Source of the DNA: Trachythela sp. YZ-2020
Lineage: Eukaryota; Cnidaria; Anthozoa; Malacalcyonacea; Clavulariidae
Direction: 5' to 3'
Length of the DNA stretch: 64,000 nucleotides
NCBI GenBank assembly: GCA_016169945.1
Contig: JADLSH010000369.1
Span: forward strand, 1,550,001-1,614,000
Of the stretch, positions 22,753 to 42,320 are shown piece by piece; the stretch's first letter is position 1, and every line of letters begins with the position of its first letter. A program made the position numbers and the translations under genes. The notes below the pieces were generated by a model that ran no database searches, was not told where the DNA came from, and saw only the letters and a list, made by a program, of their open reading frames with translations.

Positions 22753-23041
22753 ATAGACAAATTTGGCTAACGCTGTTTACGTCGTTGCTACCCAATTCAC
22801 AGCTTTGGATAGCTCACATGCCTAGTTACTATTGTTCTAGTTTGCGAAAACATTGAGTAGAACAAAGGTAACTAAGCATTAGAATTATGTATAAGAGCTA
22901 TTCACTCATGTAGATCATTCTAATGCTTAGTTACCTTTGTTCTATTCAATGTTTTCGCAAACGAGAACAATAGTAACTAAGCATGTGGGTTATCCAAAGT
23001 TGTGAATTGGGTATAAACAAGCGTTAGCCAAATTTGTCTAT
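22753..23041. repeat. Foldback repeat, ATAGACAAATTTGGCTAAC family, copy 1
   Basis: Two 115-bp arms (ATAGACAAATTTGGCTAACG outward; AACAAAGGTAACTAAGCATT inward) face each other. A truncated copy lies at 40781-40913. Positions 23045-23215 continue with 'GGGTTTTTCTCCGGGTACTC', possibly an unrelated SINE tail. Confidence 0.8.
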
Positions 23042-23530
23042 TGGTTGGTTCTCTCCTGTGCTTCGAGGGTTTTTCTCCGGGTACTCTGGTTTTCCTCCCT
23101 CACTAAAAACTAACCCGTAGGCATTAACCATAACTAACTTTGTCAATTGGGTTGCAAAACCTGTCAAGGCTTCCCGTCCACCTCAGAGTGGTAAACATAA
23201 TAAACTAAACTAATAAACTAAACACCAAAATAACTAACTTTCGGTAACACTAGTTGTGGGAGACGTGCCCTTATACACACAAAAACGAGGTTAAGTGCAT
23301 GAAAACGAGGCAGATAGTCTCACTAATTCTCCGTACATATATCATCGATTTTTGAAATCAAACTTTCGGACAACCTTATATTAGCTACAGTACTTTTCCT
23401 CTATAACCTCATCTTTATGACATCATTCGCGGTAGTAACCTGCAGTGGTTAGTATAGCAACCACTGATCTCAATATTATGACCGGAATGTCGTGTAAACC
23501 GCGTAGAAGACTGGGGCCGAAATAAATAAT

Positions 23531-23549
23531 TGTCCTTTTCATTTTCAAG
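23531..23549 (+). promoter_or_regulatory. Candidate 5' TOP leader of RPL23
   Basis: TGTCCTTTTCATTTTCAAG immediately precedes the ATG. A C followed by pyrimidines (CCTTTTC) at the mRNA start is the hallmark of ribosomal-protein messages under TOR control. If transcription starts there, the 5' UTR is under 20 nt. The start site is not shown by the sequence. Confidence 0.45.
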
Positions 23550-30741
<7,192 letters not shown>

Positions 30742-30765
30742 ATTGTATTTAGTTTGCTATCTTCG

Positions 30766-30771
30766 AATAAA
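30766..30771 (+). terminator. Polyadenylation signal of RPL23
   Basis: AATAAA lies 25 nt beyond the stop, followed by a GT-rich stretch (GTGTTTGTA), as expected for a short ribosomal-protein 3' UTR. Confidence 0.75.
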
Positions 30772-31880
30772 GTGTTTGTATAAAGCTGGACTGTGCTTTT
30801 CTTTTATTAATGTACCCCGTTCACGCGGGACCGAACGAACTTAGAACCATACACAAATTCGTCTCTTAGATGCATCCCACGTGAACTCGAATTTTAGAGG
30901 AAATCATACAAATTTGAGTACGGTTTCAAACTCGTCCGGTCCCCTGTCGACGGAACCTTGAACACAAGGTACAGGTTAGATTTTCCAAAGTCCTATAGCT
31001 AGGGCTAGAAATAGGGACTTGTATACATGCATTGGACTCGGAATAATATACCGAAATTGTTTGGTAGTTCTATTTCCACAGTGTTATATCTGTAAAACTT
31101 AAATCTTTCAGTTTTATAGCGGCTGCGATTCCTCCAACCCTCCATTGTTGAATCGCCTTGGACTCAGTTCAGTAACACATCGAATGGATTGTGTCTGCCA
31201 GTGAGTCACTTCAATGGGACTAATGGTATATCACGCAGGTTATATCCTTGTGTTTCGCGCATGAACATATATTTAAAGTTAGATTTGGGTTCATGATCAA
31301 AGAGAGATGCATTCGTGCGCGAAACATAACGATGCAACCGTAAATCAATATAACTCAACATTGGCTAATATATAGATGTAGATGGAATGAAACTTATCCA
31401 TTTTATGGCATTACCAAAGTAACTCAAGTAACAAAAGCAACTTGTATATTCGTTCATGTATTACGGACACTTCATGGCATCATTCAAGTCTAATACAGTG
31501 GTAGTAACTATGCAATAAAAAATGACAAAAGCATAAAAAAATCCGATTAATATTATTTAATAAATATAAATATGCTATTATAATATATACGATTCTCATA
31601 AATATTCAAAAATTACTAGCAACATGAAAGCATGCACCTCACTAACCGCGAGATAAATAAGCACTGCCACTAAGTTGTTTAAATACTTAAATCATTTACA
31701 TCATACAACTTTCACAAACTCGTTAATAAGTCGTCTTGTTCATGAGAATTATATTCAAACTTGGGTAAAACTCTGCATTAAATACTAAAATGAATAGTTT
31801 TATTTGTTCCATTGCCTTTCATTTGAGAAGCCATTTCAAAAACTCGTATCTTTTGTAGGACTCAGTCTAAACAGAAAAAT
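30772..31880. other. Intergenic, no gene seen
   Basis: Unannotated AT-rich sequence. A loosely inverted pair (GCGGGACCGAACG / CGTCCGGTCCCC at 30826-30944) may be an old MITE. Confidence 0.45.
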
Positions 31881-32441
31881 ATGCTTCTCAACGTTATATG
31901 TAAGTATATTCTGTTTAGATTGAGTGGCTGTCGTGAAATCCAGCGAACGTATTCTACACCGCGACCAAGATTTCAAAAACTCGTTCTGCGTGTAAAACAC
32001 TCCGAGATTGCAAGACTCAAGAAAGACCTGAATTCTGAAAAAAGTACTCAATGTCTCTCAAAAGTGCTTGAAAACAATATGGAACATTTGACCGTACAAA
32101 ACAAAATAATCGTCAACATGAACATTGAACTTCACAAGCAATCTCAAATGACTGATCCTTATATGATAAAGTATCCCAGAAAGTATACGTGAAAAATTGA
32201 AAATGCTCCTCAATCTTGTTGCTCAGACAAATGTTCCTAGGGGTCCCGAGATCCCACTTTTCCAGGTATGACTTGAAATCTATTATATACTTTCTCATAT
32301 TTGGATACCATGATCAAACACGCAGAACGAGTTTTTGAGTGTATCAAACTGAAACACTTCAAGGTCACCAACGGTCGGCATATTTCACGGAAAGCTTGCA
32401 AGGCGGACGCGTTGAAGAAACCATGGTATGGGTTTGAGTAA
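31881..32441 (+). pseudogene. Unrecognised gene-like reading frames, possible pseudogene
   Basis: Frame 31881-32189 reads as a basic, leader-like N-terminus followed by helical sequence ('HSEIARLKKDLNSEKS', 'QSQMTDPYMIKYP'). After an apparent one-base shift near 32177 a second frame runs 'REKLKMLLNLVAQTN' to CAG at a GTATGA. A third segment, 32330-32441, reads 'LKHFKVTNGRHISRKACKAD' to a TAA. The pieces look protein-like but the frames do not join with ordinary splice sites. A 21-bp inverted repeat (cores near 31975 and 32320) also complicates the reading. I do not recognise the family. Confidence 0.3.
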
Positions 32442-32522
32442 AATTTCATGAATTATTGTACATTGAGTTTGAAATGACACCCTACACATAATCCGAGTAC
32501 AATCAAAAACCCCTATAAAGAC

Positions 32523-35500
32523 TTACGTCGTTTTCAAAGCCTCTGTATTTTTTTCTGAAACTGGACTAAAAAAGAACCATTTCTCTAGTCTTATTGCGGC
32601 TGTATCAACATCATCTTCAGAGTTTTCATTAGATGGTGGAGTTACAAAGAGTTTCGTTTCCATAGCTGTAGATCCTTCCCGTTTTGAAGGAGGAGTGACA
32701 GGGATATTACATGAAGTACTACCACAACTACTATTGTCACTATCACTGGAACTTAATGTAATTTCGCCAAACGAATCTTGCCCTCCATCGGGTGTGCAAT
32801 CTCGGTCTTGTTCAGATGCACTGTCTTGTAATTTCAGTGATTTTATAGCGCATTCTAGTTCTGTTGTCACTTCAGTTGTAATACGTCGTTCAGTAGTCCT
32901 AGGAGAATCAACCGCAAGTTCGTACCCTGGACCATATTTCACTAGGTCGCTCTTTGAATCAACCATGCAAGCTCCATCTGGATTCTCGGACCCAACACCC
33001 TGGCCGCGCGGTTCGAGTAAGTTCATCTCGCTATTTCGTCGTTCATGAATTGAATCACTTATTACTTCAAGATTTCTTAACGCTGTGTGGTATTCTTTCT
33101 TTGCAAGGATTATATCATTCTGTAGTTTGAGTACTTTACGTTTGTGCGCCTGAAAAGTGAGATAGAGATATTTTAAAATCATTACTTCATCTTAGAAAAG
33201 AGTAAGAGAAAATAGTTACACAAAATATTTCATTCACTTGCCTCCAGTGTTTTGTTATATATCTCTTTCAACTCAAAATACGCTCTGTGGAAAATAGAAT
33301 TATAGTAAGTACTACTGACAGTTATTGCGTTATGTTGCAAATATATATAGCAACTGAAATAAATACTTCGTAGACTTAGGTGTATAGAGAAGTATTTCCA
33401 AAATTATACTTGTTACTATGAGTATATTAATAATAACGGACTAAATATTTTGTAGGCTTCGTGGACTGTATTCACGGGGGTTGGACGTCGATTTGGGGGT
33501 CCAAAAATGTTCCCACCTCACCCACCTGATCAAGTTGCGCATTATCTGATTATGGAAAATTTCAATATTGGGTGTAATAAATATACCTTGTTTTATGTAT
33601 GACAGACTTCAAAGATTTTTGAAGGCGAGTTTTCTTTTCTTGCATTTCGTTGAAAGCCTGAGAAACCTCGAGATGGATTCTTTCAGCCGCAATTTTTTCT
33701 TGATTAGCATCCATAACCTGTAACGTCATGAATTGACAAAGTAATGAAATAAATAACGTTATAAGCAGCCGATAACTTCATAAAGAACTAAAGAGTAAAG
33801 GATGAAAGTTGAAACAGAGACTCAGAACAAAAGTTCCATCTTGAAACTCAAAATTTGAAAAAACAACACGAGATAAACGGTAATCGGTAATAAATTCGAA
33901 ATATTATTTTGAAACTTTTGCCTCTTGAGTCTTTTTGGCTCAAATCTTGTTTAATTTAACCCATAGCTTGCAATGCACCCAGATGCGCCCTACTTTAGTA
34001 TTTTACTCTGTCTAATACCAGACAATATTAGTCGTCATTGGTAGGGTACTGCAAGTTAATCGTCTGTTTCGTCAGTAAGTTACATTAGGGCTTCTATAAA
34101 ACAACATGCACATTTAGTTTTTTACATCAGATTTAGTTGACCATGCATGGAGTACGGCCACAAGCTCGGATGAGAAAGGAAACCATCAGACAAAATTCAG
34201 AGATTTTTAATTAATGACCAAAATTCATGCGAGAGGAAAATCACTTCAAGTCTAAGGATGTTAATATTTCTTCATGTTCTCAACCTAAAGTGATTTTATT
34301 TCAGCCTTTGTTAGGAGGGGGGATATTTCTGCAGATGTATGTGATTTAAATCATTTAATACAAGCTAATACATAAATGCACTGCAAGATTCCAATAAATT
34401 ACCTTAATAGTAGCGTGATTTAACATCTCTTGACATGCAGAATCCAAAAATCTTTCATCTTGCTTTAATTTTTCCTCTGCTTTCTTTACCATTTCTTTAG
34501 CTGCAGTATAATTATCACATGCTCTTTCATATCGAGCAGTAGCTTGTTCACTTTCGTTGTGCACCTATGATAAAAAACAAAGTTTATTTTTAATATTTCT
34601 TACTATATTAATTACTTTGGTAAAGGTTGCAGGGATGGATCTGAGGGCAGGTGCTGCTCACAGAAATTTTTGAAAACAGTTATTTGAAAATTTAATGAAA
34701 GAGCTAACACACATGTCTCGCTTATAATGGGCCCAACAATTCATGTTTGCCAGGAATCTTTCCCTCAGTTTAAAACCATGCTCAGTATGGACACTCGCTT
34801 CATGTCACTATACTTATAAATTTGGCAGAAACATACTCTAGTCTGCTCAGAATAACGATGATTTTTTCCACCCCTGAAAAGTTGTTAGACATCAGTAGAT
34901 TTTTCACTAAACTTTAACAGCTATCCTAGATGTCTTAAAGTGAATTTGAAAGATTTTACAAGAGTGTAGCTTGGTTTAAGAAAATTTCTCATAACTGATT
35001 GTTATTAATAACTAAGTGCAAGTTGCTAATTGGCACTTTATATTGTCAGTAAAGCCTAGTACTAATTCTGATTTCTACAGACTGATATTAAAACTAATTA
35101 TGCGAAGAAACTGAATTAAATTTCATTAGTAGTATTTCATATGTCTTACATGCTCTGTTTGATTCAATGTCTCATAATAAGGTCTGGCTTGGTCCACTTT
35201 CTTTCCAAGTTTATCATACAATGACTTGAGATAAGATGCTGACTCAGCCAAAGTAAGGCGAAACATTTCTTGAGCATCCTACAATTATAGACATGTACCT
35301 TTGTTAAAAGGTGCACTGGAGGGCACAACTTCTTAGACAATGTACACACGACACCGGACAAATTCGAAACTGTATGCAAATTTGTCTGGTTCCATTTGTT
35401 CTATGAAAGTGACACAGGAATTCATTTAGTAAGTTGTGTTTGATCTTATTGTGATGCATCATGTGAACTTGATTTCTTGAATGGCAAAATCATGCAAATT

Positions 35501-36797
35501 TCAATACACCTTCAAATTCAGCTGGTCCAATGAGAACAGAGCCTTAAGTGCACCTTTCCCAATTGAAAAAGGAGCACTTTTTTCATAATAAGGAACGAGC
35601 CCCCATAGTCCTATAGAAATAGCCAATAAATTGTAGGTACAAGGGATGACAAGATGCTTTGATCAACACAAGACAAACCTTAATTATTTACAGGCACTTT
35701 GATGTTACCCTATTAATAGAGAGCTCAAGCAAGTGACGTTTTTGTCAACACAAACATCACACATACAAAATCGAGCCGTAATAGATGGTGACAGCCGTTC
35801 TTGCTTGAAATCACGAATGTGAAACTGCACTGATTGCCATAATTAACAGCTGAATTATGTATGTGTGATGCTGTGTTGATGTTTCTGCCAACATGGACGT
35901 CACATACATAATTCAGCCATTAATGATGGCATCAGCAGTTGCTTGCTTAAGCTCTCTAATGTCTAACACTTCCCCTTGACAAGTAGGGGAATGTATAAGA
36001 GAATTAAGCCATAATGCACCTAGATGATTTTACGTATCAAGGACAAAGAGTTGGGCATTAATTGATTAATGGTCAACTCATCCAATGAATAACTCATTCT
36101 TTGGCAAGGGCACAGAGCACCCTTGTCAACTGTTAATGGGTGAAATTGATAAACTCCAAATTTACCAGCTGTATCAGTCTAGTATCTGAGGTTAAGATAC
36201 AAGAGGGGCCAAGAAAATATATCATGTGATTTATGTCAGAACGTTGGAAACTGTCCATAATAGAGGTGTCCGTGATAACGGTGATATTATAGAGATGTCC
36301 GTAAGGAGAGGTTCCACTGTATCTAAGAGTTTTACCAAAGTCAGTGGGAAAGTCTGCACTGATGTCTCAACTGATGAGTTTTTATGAATGTCAGATACAT
36401 ATTGTTGAATATATGTGTTTCATGGCTACTGCTGAGAATATAGTAGTAAAAAGTACATAATTATGTGATATGTTATGGAGAAGATCATACAAAGATGATA
36501 TACAGTTTCAAACAATATCATTTTATTCCTTATATCCTTACTTCATGATCTTTTTCAAGGAGATTGATTTGATGTGATGCATTATTCAGTCTTTCCAATT
36601 CGTCCTGTAATATTATTAAACACGAAGGGATGTCGTTTCAATTATGTAATAATATCTTTATAAAATAACATGGCAGCTGAACACGTCATTTGAGTAGTTT
36701 CATGTTTCATATATTTTTGTATTAAACCAAAAAGATTTTAAAATTCGTCTACCTTAATTCTTGGGTCTACTTCTTCATCCCAGATTTCTTCCGCCAT
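32523..36797 (-). CDS. SH3BP5L: SH3-domain-binding protein 5 (SH3BP5/REI-1-like Rab11 GEF), seven exons
   Basis: Minus-strand exons are 36797-36753, 36604-36542, 35278-35150, 34564-34403, 33717-33587, 33284-33242 and 33149-32523, joining in frame to 399 residues (human paralogues about 390-455). The start 'MAEEIWDEEVDPRIK' and the coiled-coil blocks 'ACQEMLNHAT', 'AYFELKEIY' and 'NLEVISDSIHERR', then 'PRGQGVG', match SH3BP5. Family members are V-shaped coiled-coil exchange factors for Rab11. An acidic serine-rich tail follows. Exon 6 ends in a GC donor (GAG|GCAAGT), a rare but accepted class. The stop TAA at 32523 lies inside a perfect GTAAGT, so a further 3' exon is possible and the true C-terminus is uncertain. 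Introns contain a MITE at 35719. The paralogue choice (SH3BP5 versus 5L) is not resolvable here. Confidence 0.92.
33970..34055. repeat. Diverged match to the arms of the 208-2794 element
   Basis: 'TTTACTCTGTCTAAT.CCAGAC' with adjacent TTAGTCGTCA resembles the TCTGTCTAACGCCAGAC segment at about 2130-2190, in an SH3BP5-like intron. Short and diverged. Confidence 0.45.
35719..35956. mobile_element. MITE in SH3BP5-like intron, TA-flanked
   Basis: The termini GAGAGCTCAAGCAAGTGACG and inverse-like GCTTGCTTAAGCTCTC are flanked by TA on both sides, suggesting Tc1/mariner-type mobilisation. The inner AATTATGTATGTGTGA is repeated in both orientations. Confidence 0.65.
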
Positions 36798-37922
36798 TAT
36801 AGACTATTAAATTCTAATATTTTGTCATGGAGATCGATTAGTTTCTTCGATACGAAATATTCAACAGCGAAAACAACGTTAACAAACAACAACATCGAAT
36901 GATCCATAAAAGGCATAAATGGTTAATATTTAACTTAATATTAACATAAATTAACGTATTAACGTACTGTCACTACTTCCGGTTTGTGAAATATTTCATT
37001 GTATTGTCTGGTATCGGAGATTCGGAGGTCTGGTATTATATATATTACGAGTTTTCGCTCGAAATTTCCATCTACAAAAACCCTTCAGTGTATTATATGC
37101 TTCTGCTCGCATGCCATACACGATCAAGTGATCTTCTCTCGCAAAAGCGTTGCGAGACAAGTTGCATGAACCACCTCGGTGATTGTGCCGTATGCATGTC
37201 TTGAATGCAAAATTATTGCCTCATCAAGCGTTCTACAAAGTAGATGCAATATTCTTTTCTGCAACTTGTCTCGCAATTCGCCGAATTCGGCGTCAAATGG
37301 GGCAATGTTTTATGTTAAAGTTGCAACTTGCAAGTTGCAACATTGTAGAACAAGGTTCAAATACGAAACAAGACAATTTTCTAAGCATCCCAATTTTACA
37401 ATAAATATTGCAGGTTGCAATGCCAGTGGCACAGTGGCGTATCATTGCGAAAAGTAGAGGCTTGATCAACTTTCTCTACAACTCGCAACGTATTTTTTCA
37501 TTGCGACACCACTACACCAGTAGAGTCAGCATTCATTTGTCAGAGCAACATCACTCCCATCAACAACTACGACAACAACAGCTACAACAAGTTTACAAGT
37601 CAACAACTACATCGGAACTCTGATAGTCTGATCGGAAAATACATAACATTTCGACTTGGTACATGTACTGTATATAAAACTATACATCTATCAGTGGTTG
37701 GCGCAAATGCCAAATACACGCATGTACGCGTGTGTACCTATTTTTATTATCGCACCGTGACAGCAATATCAACTGACTATTTATAAATTTAAATAATTAT
37801 GTAGGAAGTCAAGGTGATAGGTTGTTCTTTTGCTAATATTTGAAGTATTTTACAAGTGGCCACGTATGTTATGTTGGGATGGTTCGCAATGTAAATGTTT
37901 AAAATATGTAGAGCTGTATATA
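36798..37922. other. Intergenic region between divergent genes; no gene supported
   Basis: Upstream of the SH3BP5-like ATG, AT-rich sequence leads into a stretch sharing ATTTCCATCTACAAAAACCC with the SINE tails (near 37066). A CAA-rich open frame at 37413-37623 has low-complexity glutamine content and no family resemblance, so I do not call it. Confidence 0.45.
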
Positions 37923-40900
37923 ATGTTTCGTTTAGATATATTTCCTGTAAACTGTTTTGATGTTTATACAGTGCTGTATTTGTTGCCTTTTCTGGTTAAT
38001 ATATGCCAGAAGGTTTGTATATATATATATATTGCCATGACTATAAAGTATAAACCTTAATGAGCATGAAATATATGTCTGACTTCTCCAGTCTGACAGT
38101 CTTTCCTAGAGAGCTCTTTATTGACAAAACAACACAATCTGGATGCAGCCTGCAAGGCATTCCCTGGAAGTTTTACATGAGAAGGTTTGAGAGTGAGAGT
38201 CCACAACAGGTTTTGTGGGGCCATAATAACATTTTTGTGGGACTCATAATAACATTTAGTTTGGTCAAAGGAAACAGGATGCATCGTGCCGGGCTGACCC
38301 GGTAAACCATGCTGGCTCACAAGGGGTGAGATCCCACCCCGTATATTTGGGAAATTGCAAAACCAGAATTTTGTAAACAGGAGCCCAGTAACCTTTACCC
38401 TTGCTGTTCTGCAATTTCGCAAAATATCAAGCTGGATCTTGGCTATTATATAGAGAATAATACATGGGTGCGTGGAAATACCGGATTTATTTCGAGTGTT
38501 GAACATGATATCATGTTCAACATGAGAAATAAATCTGGTATTTCCAAGCATCCATGTATTTTTCTGTTTAGTATATAAAGGACAGTCTTATTTTTCAAAC
38601 AAAATAAAATCAAATATCCATTTTCATAAACTTCAAAAGCGATAATTTTCACATGTGAGATTATCAGTTTTATCAGTGCTCGAAATCTCTATGAAGCAAG
38701 TTATACTTTATATAATAAAAAAATGTAATAGTTTGAATATGTCCCAGGTAACTATTTACATGACAAACGTGGATAATCTGTTCCTTGACATATCCCAACC
38801 GCTCCCCTAATATCCTGGCCGCCATTTCAGGAGAGAAAATGAAATAAAGTGCTATATATGACATGTTCACACTTTGTTATTTTATTCTAATGTGAGATGA
38901 TTTTTTTGTTAATTCCAGGTAGCCGCACACACCAATGATGATGACAGTTGCTTTCCTGACAAGTAAGCATTTTGAAGGTTATCAGTTTGCTATTTAAATA
39001 CCAGCTGTTAAATACTCTGAAAGAATCCTGAGACCCAGAGCAGCCAGAATTTAGATAGCAATCATTATAGTGATATCAACACAAATGCAGGTGGGGGCCT
39101 AAGGTACTTAATACTTAAACAGACTCTATTTTCTGTCTTACCGGTATGTTCAGTGCAAATATTGCATTAACCCATGATGCCCGCATGATCTCCACTTCTG
39201 ACGGCGTTGATATATATTAGGCCAAAAAAACCTTCTGTTTCTGGTCAGTACGCGTGTCATTTACACAGTACTGTGTGCGTCAACAGGTTTTTTTTGCAAA
39301 TACGGTCCATCAATATCCTTGCAAAATGAAGTACTCTTAAATAAAAATGTTATTCTATTAAACCTGCAAATTTGGTGACAGTTTACATTGGTCAATCTAG
39401 AGTATATATTATGCTAAGGCCAAAATTCTTCTGTTTCTGGTCAGTGGGTTTGTGCAGAATTGACGTGGCGACACAGCTTCCTTTTTCCAGTTAATAAAAG
39501 AGTTAATAACTAGGCATTTTTTTTGAGAAATGGGTGAGAATTTTCTATTTTTTATAAAATGTGTAGTGATTTTTTATGCTTTGAATGCTATGCAATTATT
39601 TTAAACCTCATTGTTGTTTACATGCCCAGCCCTCAAAAATGAGGTCGGCATTCTAAATGTCAGTTCTTCTCAGCAGAAGAATTTTCTTTTTTAGTTGCGG
39701 ATAGCACCTCAAAAAGCTGTAGTGTTCATTCATGTTTCAGTGCCAGGTTTTATAACTGTGACACCAGATGGCTGCATGACTTTGTCAGACTTTGTAATTA
39801 CTATAATAATAATAATACATATTTATACAGGGTAACTATCAGTTAAAAACACTGCTATCGATGTAGACCCTGCAAACGTAGGCCCTGCTCTGAAAGTGCA
39901 ATAGAAACTGAACGTGGCCTCAAAAAATGCTGAGAGGTGCCGACCTGGGTCAGATTTAGGTTGGCGTTTTTTTGCTAAACACCAATTTTCATTTTTTTCG
40001 AGGGCTGCATGTCTATACATAAATTATGGGCACACTTAACTTTCTATTTTACCTATTAATGCCAGATATTTTCGTTTGGGCTAACTGTACTGTATTAAAA
40101 TGTAATCTTTTTCATTAAACTTATTGTGATGTACAGTACAAGTAAAATTTATCTACTGTACAGGTGTACCATAAATGAGTTTTGCTGTGATGGAGAGTGC
40201 TGTTCAAACTTTGCAAGAACCTGGTTTGCATGGTATGTTTCAAAAGTACTTAACAGAAAGTTTGGGTAAAAATGATTTAAAATGACATTTTTCATGCAAT
40301 TTTTCTCTTGTATATAACCACTCAGATTCAATTTTGCAATCATGGTGTAAATTTAACAGTTATTAGTTCAAAGTCACTTCAACTTTTATTCACTTGAAAT
40401 ACTTATCAGTGAATTTTATTTTCTAGGTCGATCTTGGTAGTACTTATTTTCACAATTATCATCACTTGTTTATGTGTTCCCCGACTAACATGGACAGATG
40501 ACACCCTGGAACCTGTTCGTTATCATCTCATATCACCTGGAACATATCAATTATATGATACCAGACCTTATAAACAACAGCCAGCTATCCCACAATACCA
40601 TTCACTTGCTACTGAAGTGGAACGTTTACCACATCAGCCATATAGGTAAATTTAGCACAAGGGTGGACTTTTCAGTAAAATAACATTCAGTTTTATCAGT
40701 AATATAGGATTGGAGCCTATTTTTCCTGCTCGTTGGCCAGTGATGTTCTTTACAATTTTTGACATATTTTTTCGTCACAATAGACAAATTTGGCTAACAC
40801 CGTTTACATCGTTGCTATCCAATTCACAACTTTGGATAACTTGCATGCCTAGTTACTATTGTTCTAGAACAAAGGTGCCTAGTTACTATTGTTCTACAAC

Positions 40901-41032
40901 AAAGGTAACTAAGAATTAATCAAATTCTTATTACAACCATTTTTTACTTGTCACAGATATGAAAGACTCGTGCAGCAAACTCCGCCCCAGTTCAACTACC
41001 CTGAACCGTCAGCACCACCCAAGAGTCCTTGA
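37923..41032 (+). CDS. Single-pass six-cysteine membrane protein (WBP1/VOPP1/Shisa-like)
   Basis: Exons 38919-38962, 40164-40232, 40427-40645 and 40957-41032 join in frame with good splice sites. A tentative first exon (37923-38012, hydrophobic leader 'YTVLYLLPFLVNICQK') fits the phase, giving 165 residues. The extracellular part carries six cysteines in 'SCFPDKCTINEFCCDGECC', followed by a tryptophan-rich 'TWFAW', one membrane helix (residues 69-84, 'SILVVLIFTIIITCLC') and a proline/tyrosine-rich cytoplasmic tail. Six clustered cysteines plus one membrane segment define the STMC6 group (Shisa, WBP1/VOPP1, CYYR1), trafficking adaptors of endosome and ER. The tail ends in 'PEPSAPPKSP', whose PSAP is a classical TSG101/ESCRT-binding motif. 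The exact orthologue is unclear. AATAAA lies at 41249. Confidence 0.72.
38453..38567. repeat. Foldback repeat, ATTACATGG family, copy 2
   Basis: It has the same arms as 29903-30052 (GGAAATA..GGATTTATTTCGAG and inverse) around ATGATATCAT. It lies in the first intron of the six-cysteine protein gene. Confidence 0.78.
39620..40012. mobile_element. Probable TIR element, ACATGC..AGCCCTC ends
   Basis: ACATGCCCAGCCCTCAAAAA at the left and TTTTCGAGGGCTGCATGT at the right are imperfect inverted repeats. A GGTCGGCA/TGCCGACC pair lies further in. No target duplication is evident. Confidence 0.5.
40781..40913. repeat. Foldback repeat, ATAGACAAATTTGGCTAAC family, truncated copy 2
   Basis: It starts ATAGACAAATTTGGCTAACA as in 22753, then carries a local duplication of GCCTAGTTACTATTGTTCTA. 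The distal arm is missing. It lies in the last intron of the six-cysteine protein gene. Confidence 0.75.
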
Positions 41033-41309
41033 AAATAGCCACGTGTGACATGATACTAAATTATTCATTTTGATCCGAGTTAGAATGTTGAAACAGAGCA
41101 AAACTAGAAGTTCAACAATCAAGTATGAATTTATGTAGAAAATTAGGTTGAATCACTTGAATGCCAGTACCAATAATGTACAACCAGAGCACATCTTGGT
41201 TCATAATGTAGACCTGTAATATAGAATATTAATTTACTTAAAACTATAAATAAAATTTGGGATATTAGTATGCAGAAAGTGTATATATTCTAGGTACACA
41301 GCTCTTGAA

Positions 41310-41455
41310 AAGTTTGGAGAAAACTTCGTCATTTCAATTCAAACGAATGCCCTTCGACCTTCGTCTGGAAGTAAGTAGTGAATAGTTATAGTAGTAATTT
41401 CCACTACTAATTTCCAGACGAAGAGCCTTCGCTCGAAGCATCGACGTTTTCTCTA
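41310..41455. repeat. Palindrome, CCCTTCG-TCTGGAAGT family, copy 1
   Basis: CCTTCGTCTGGAAGTAAGTA and its inverse around 41400 form a hairpin with outer AAAACTTCGTC/GACGTTTTC flanks. It shares the core with 63040-63237. Confidence 0.7.
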
Positions 41456-42320
41456 CCATGAAATACGGTATTGACTGGTAAAGTAGTGAAAGTTAACTAT
41501 AGTTAGTGCGAAAGTTAACCAATCAGAATCGCGAATTTTACAGTTAACTACTATTTAACTACAAAACGGGTAGTTAAAATGTAGTTAAGACTTTTATACA
41601 ACCGGCCCCTGATAAATAGCACTGGCCATTACACTGTATGTGTAACTCCTCTAGACGGTTTGTAGCAACTGTTTTCATTAAGTTGACATGACGATAAATA
41701 TAATTGTATGGAAAACACCTTTAATCTTTATACTTTGTACATATATATACGTCCTTTCAAACTTTTCACCAGTAATCAGTATAACTATAAGATGTGGGCT
41801 TATGAATTGAATGTTATGCTGCATAGATACACAGTGTGCGTTTGATATTGTGTTTTTTCGATAAATTTTTTACACAGCGACAACAATCAGGCTTTTAGCT
41901 GTCCAATGATACCTTTTTTGTATCATTATAAGGGAAAATGACCAAGTATGAATCGAATAAAAACTGTCGGTCGAAGTCGAATTTTTCCACCGTTGGGAAT
42001 TCGGTGCAAAACTATTCAAAACAAGTCCATTTGGTCTCAAATTCATTAATTTTAATTTTAATGATATAACGCCATAGTTTTTCATGTTAGTTTGGCCATT
42101 GATCAATCAATCAATCTTTTTAATCATCTTAAGATAAAAGGTACGTATCTTACATTGATTAATTGCTTTTTCTTTTGTTATGCATGTATACAGCTTAAAT
42201 TATGCACAGAGGTAGAAAAATGTATTTTCGACCGGCAATTTTTAACCGGCTTGTATTTGCCTGCTTGGTCTGCATGGGTACTGCAGAGAATGATAAGAAC
42301 AGACACCAGTGGCAGTGCAT
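41456..42320. other. Intergenic, repeat fragments only
   Basis: CAGTTAACTACTATTTAACT near 41541 recurs near 10218. TTTATACAACCGGCCCC near 41592 recurs near 28261. Both are probably fragments of dispersed repeats. No gene seen. Confidence 0.5.

Noticed and set aside
37413..37623. Glutamine-rich open frame after a good acceptor-like site
   Set aside because: Low-complexity CAA repeats create the frame. No donor or homologous domain was found.
38057..38551. 164-residue open frame on the minus strand
   Set aside because: It begins inside the foldback repeat at 38453 and shows no domain or splice context. Most likely chance.
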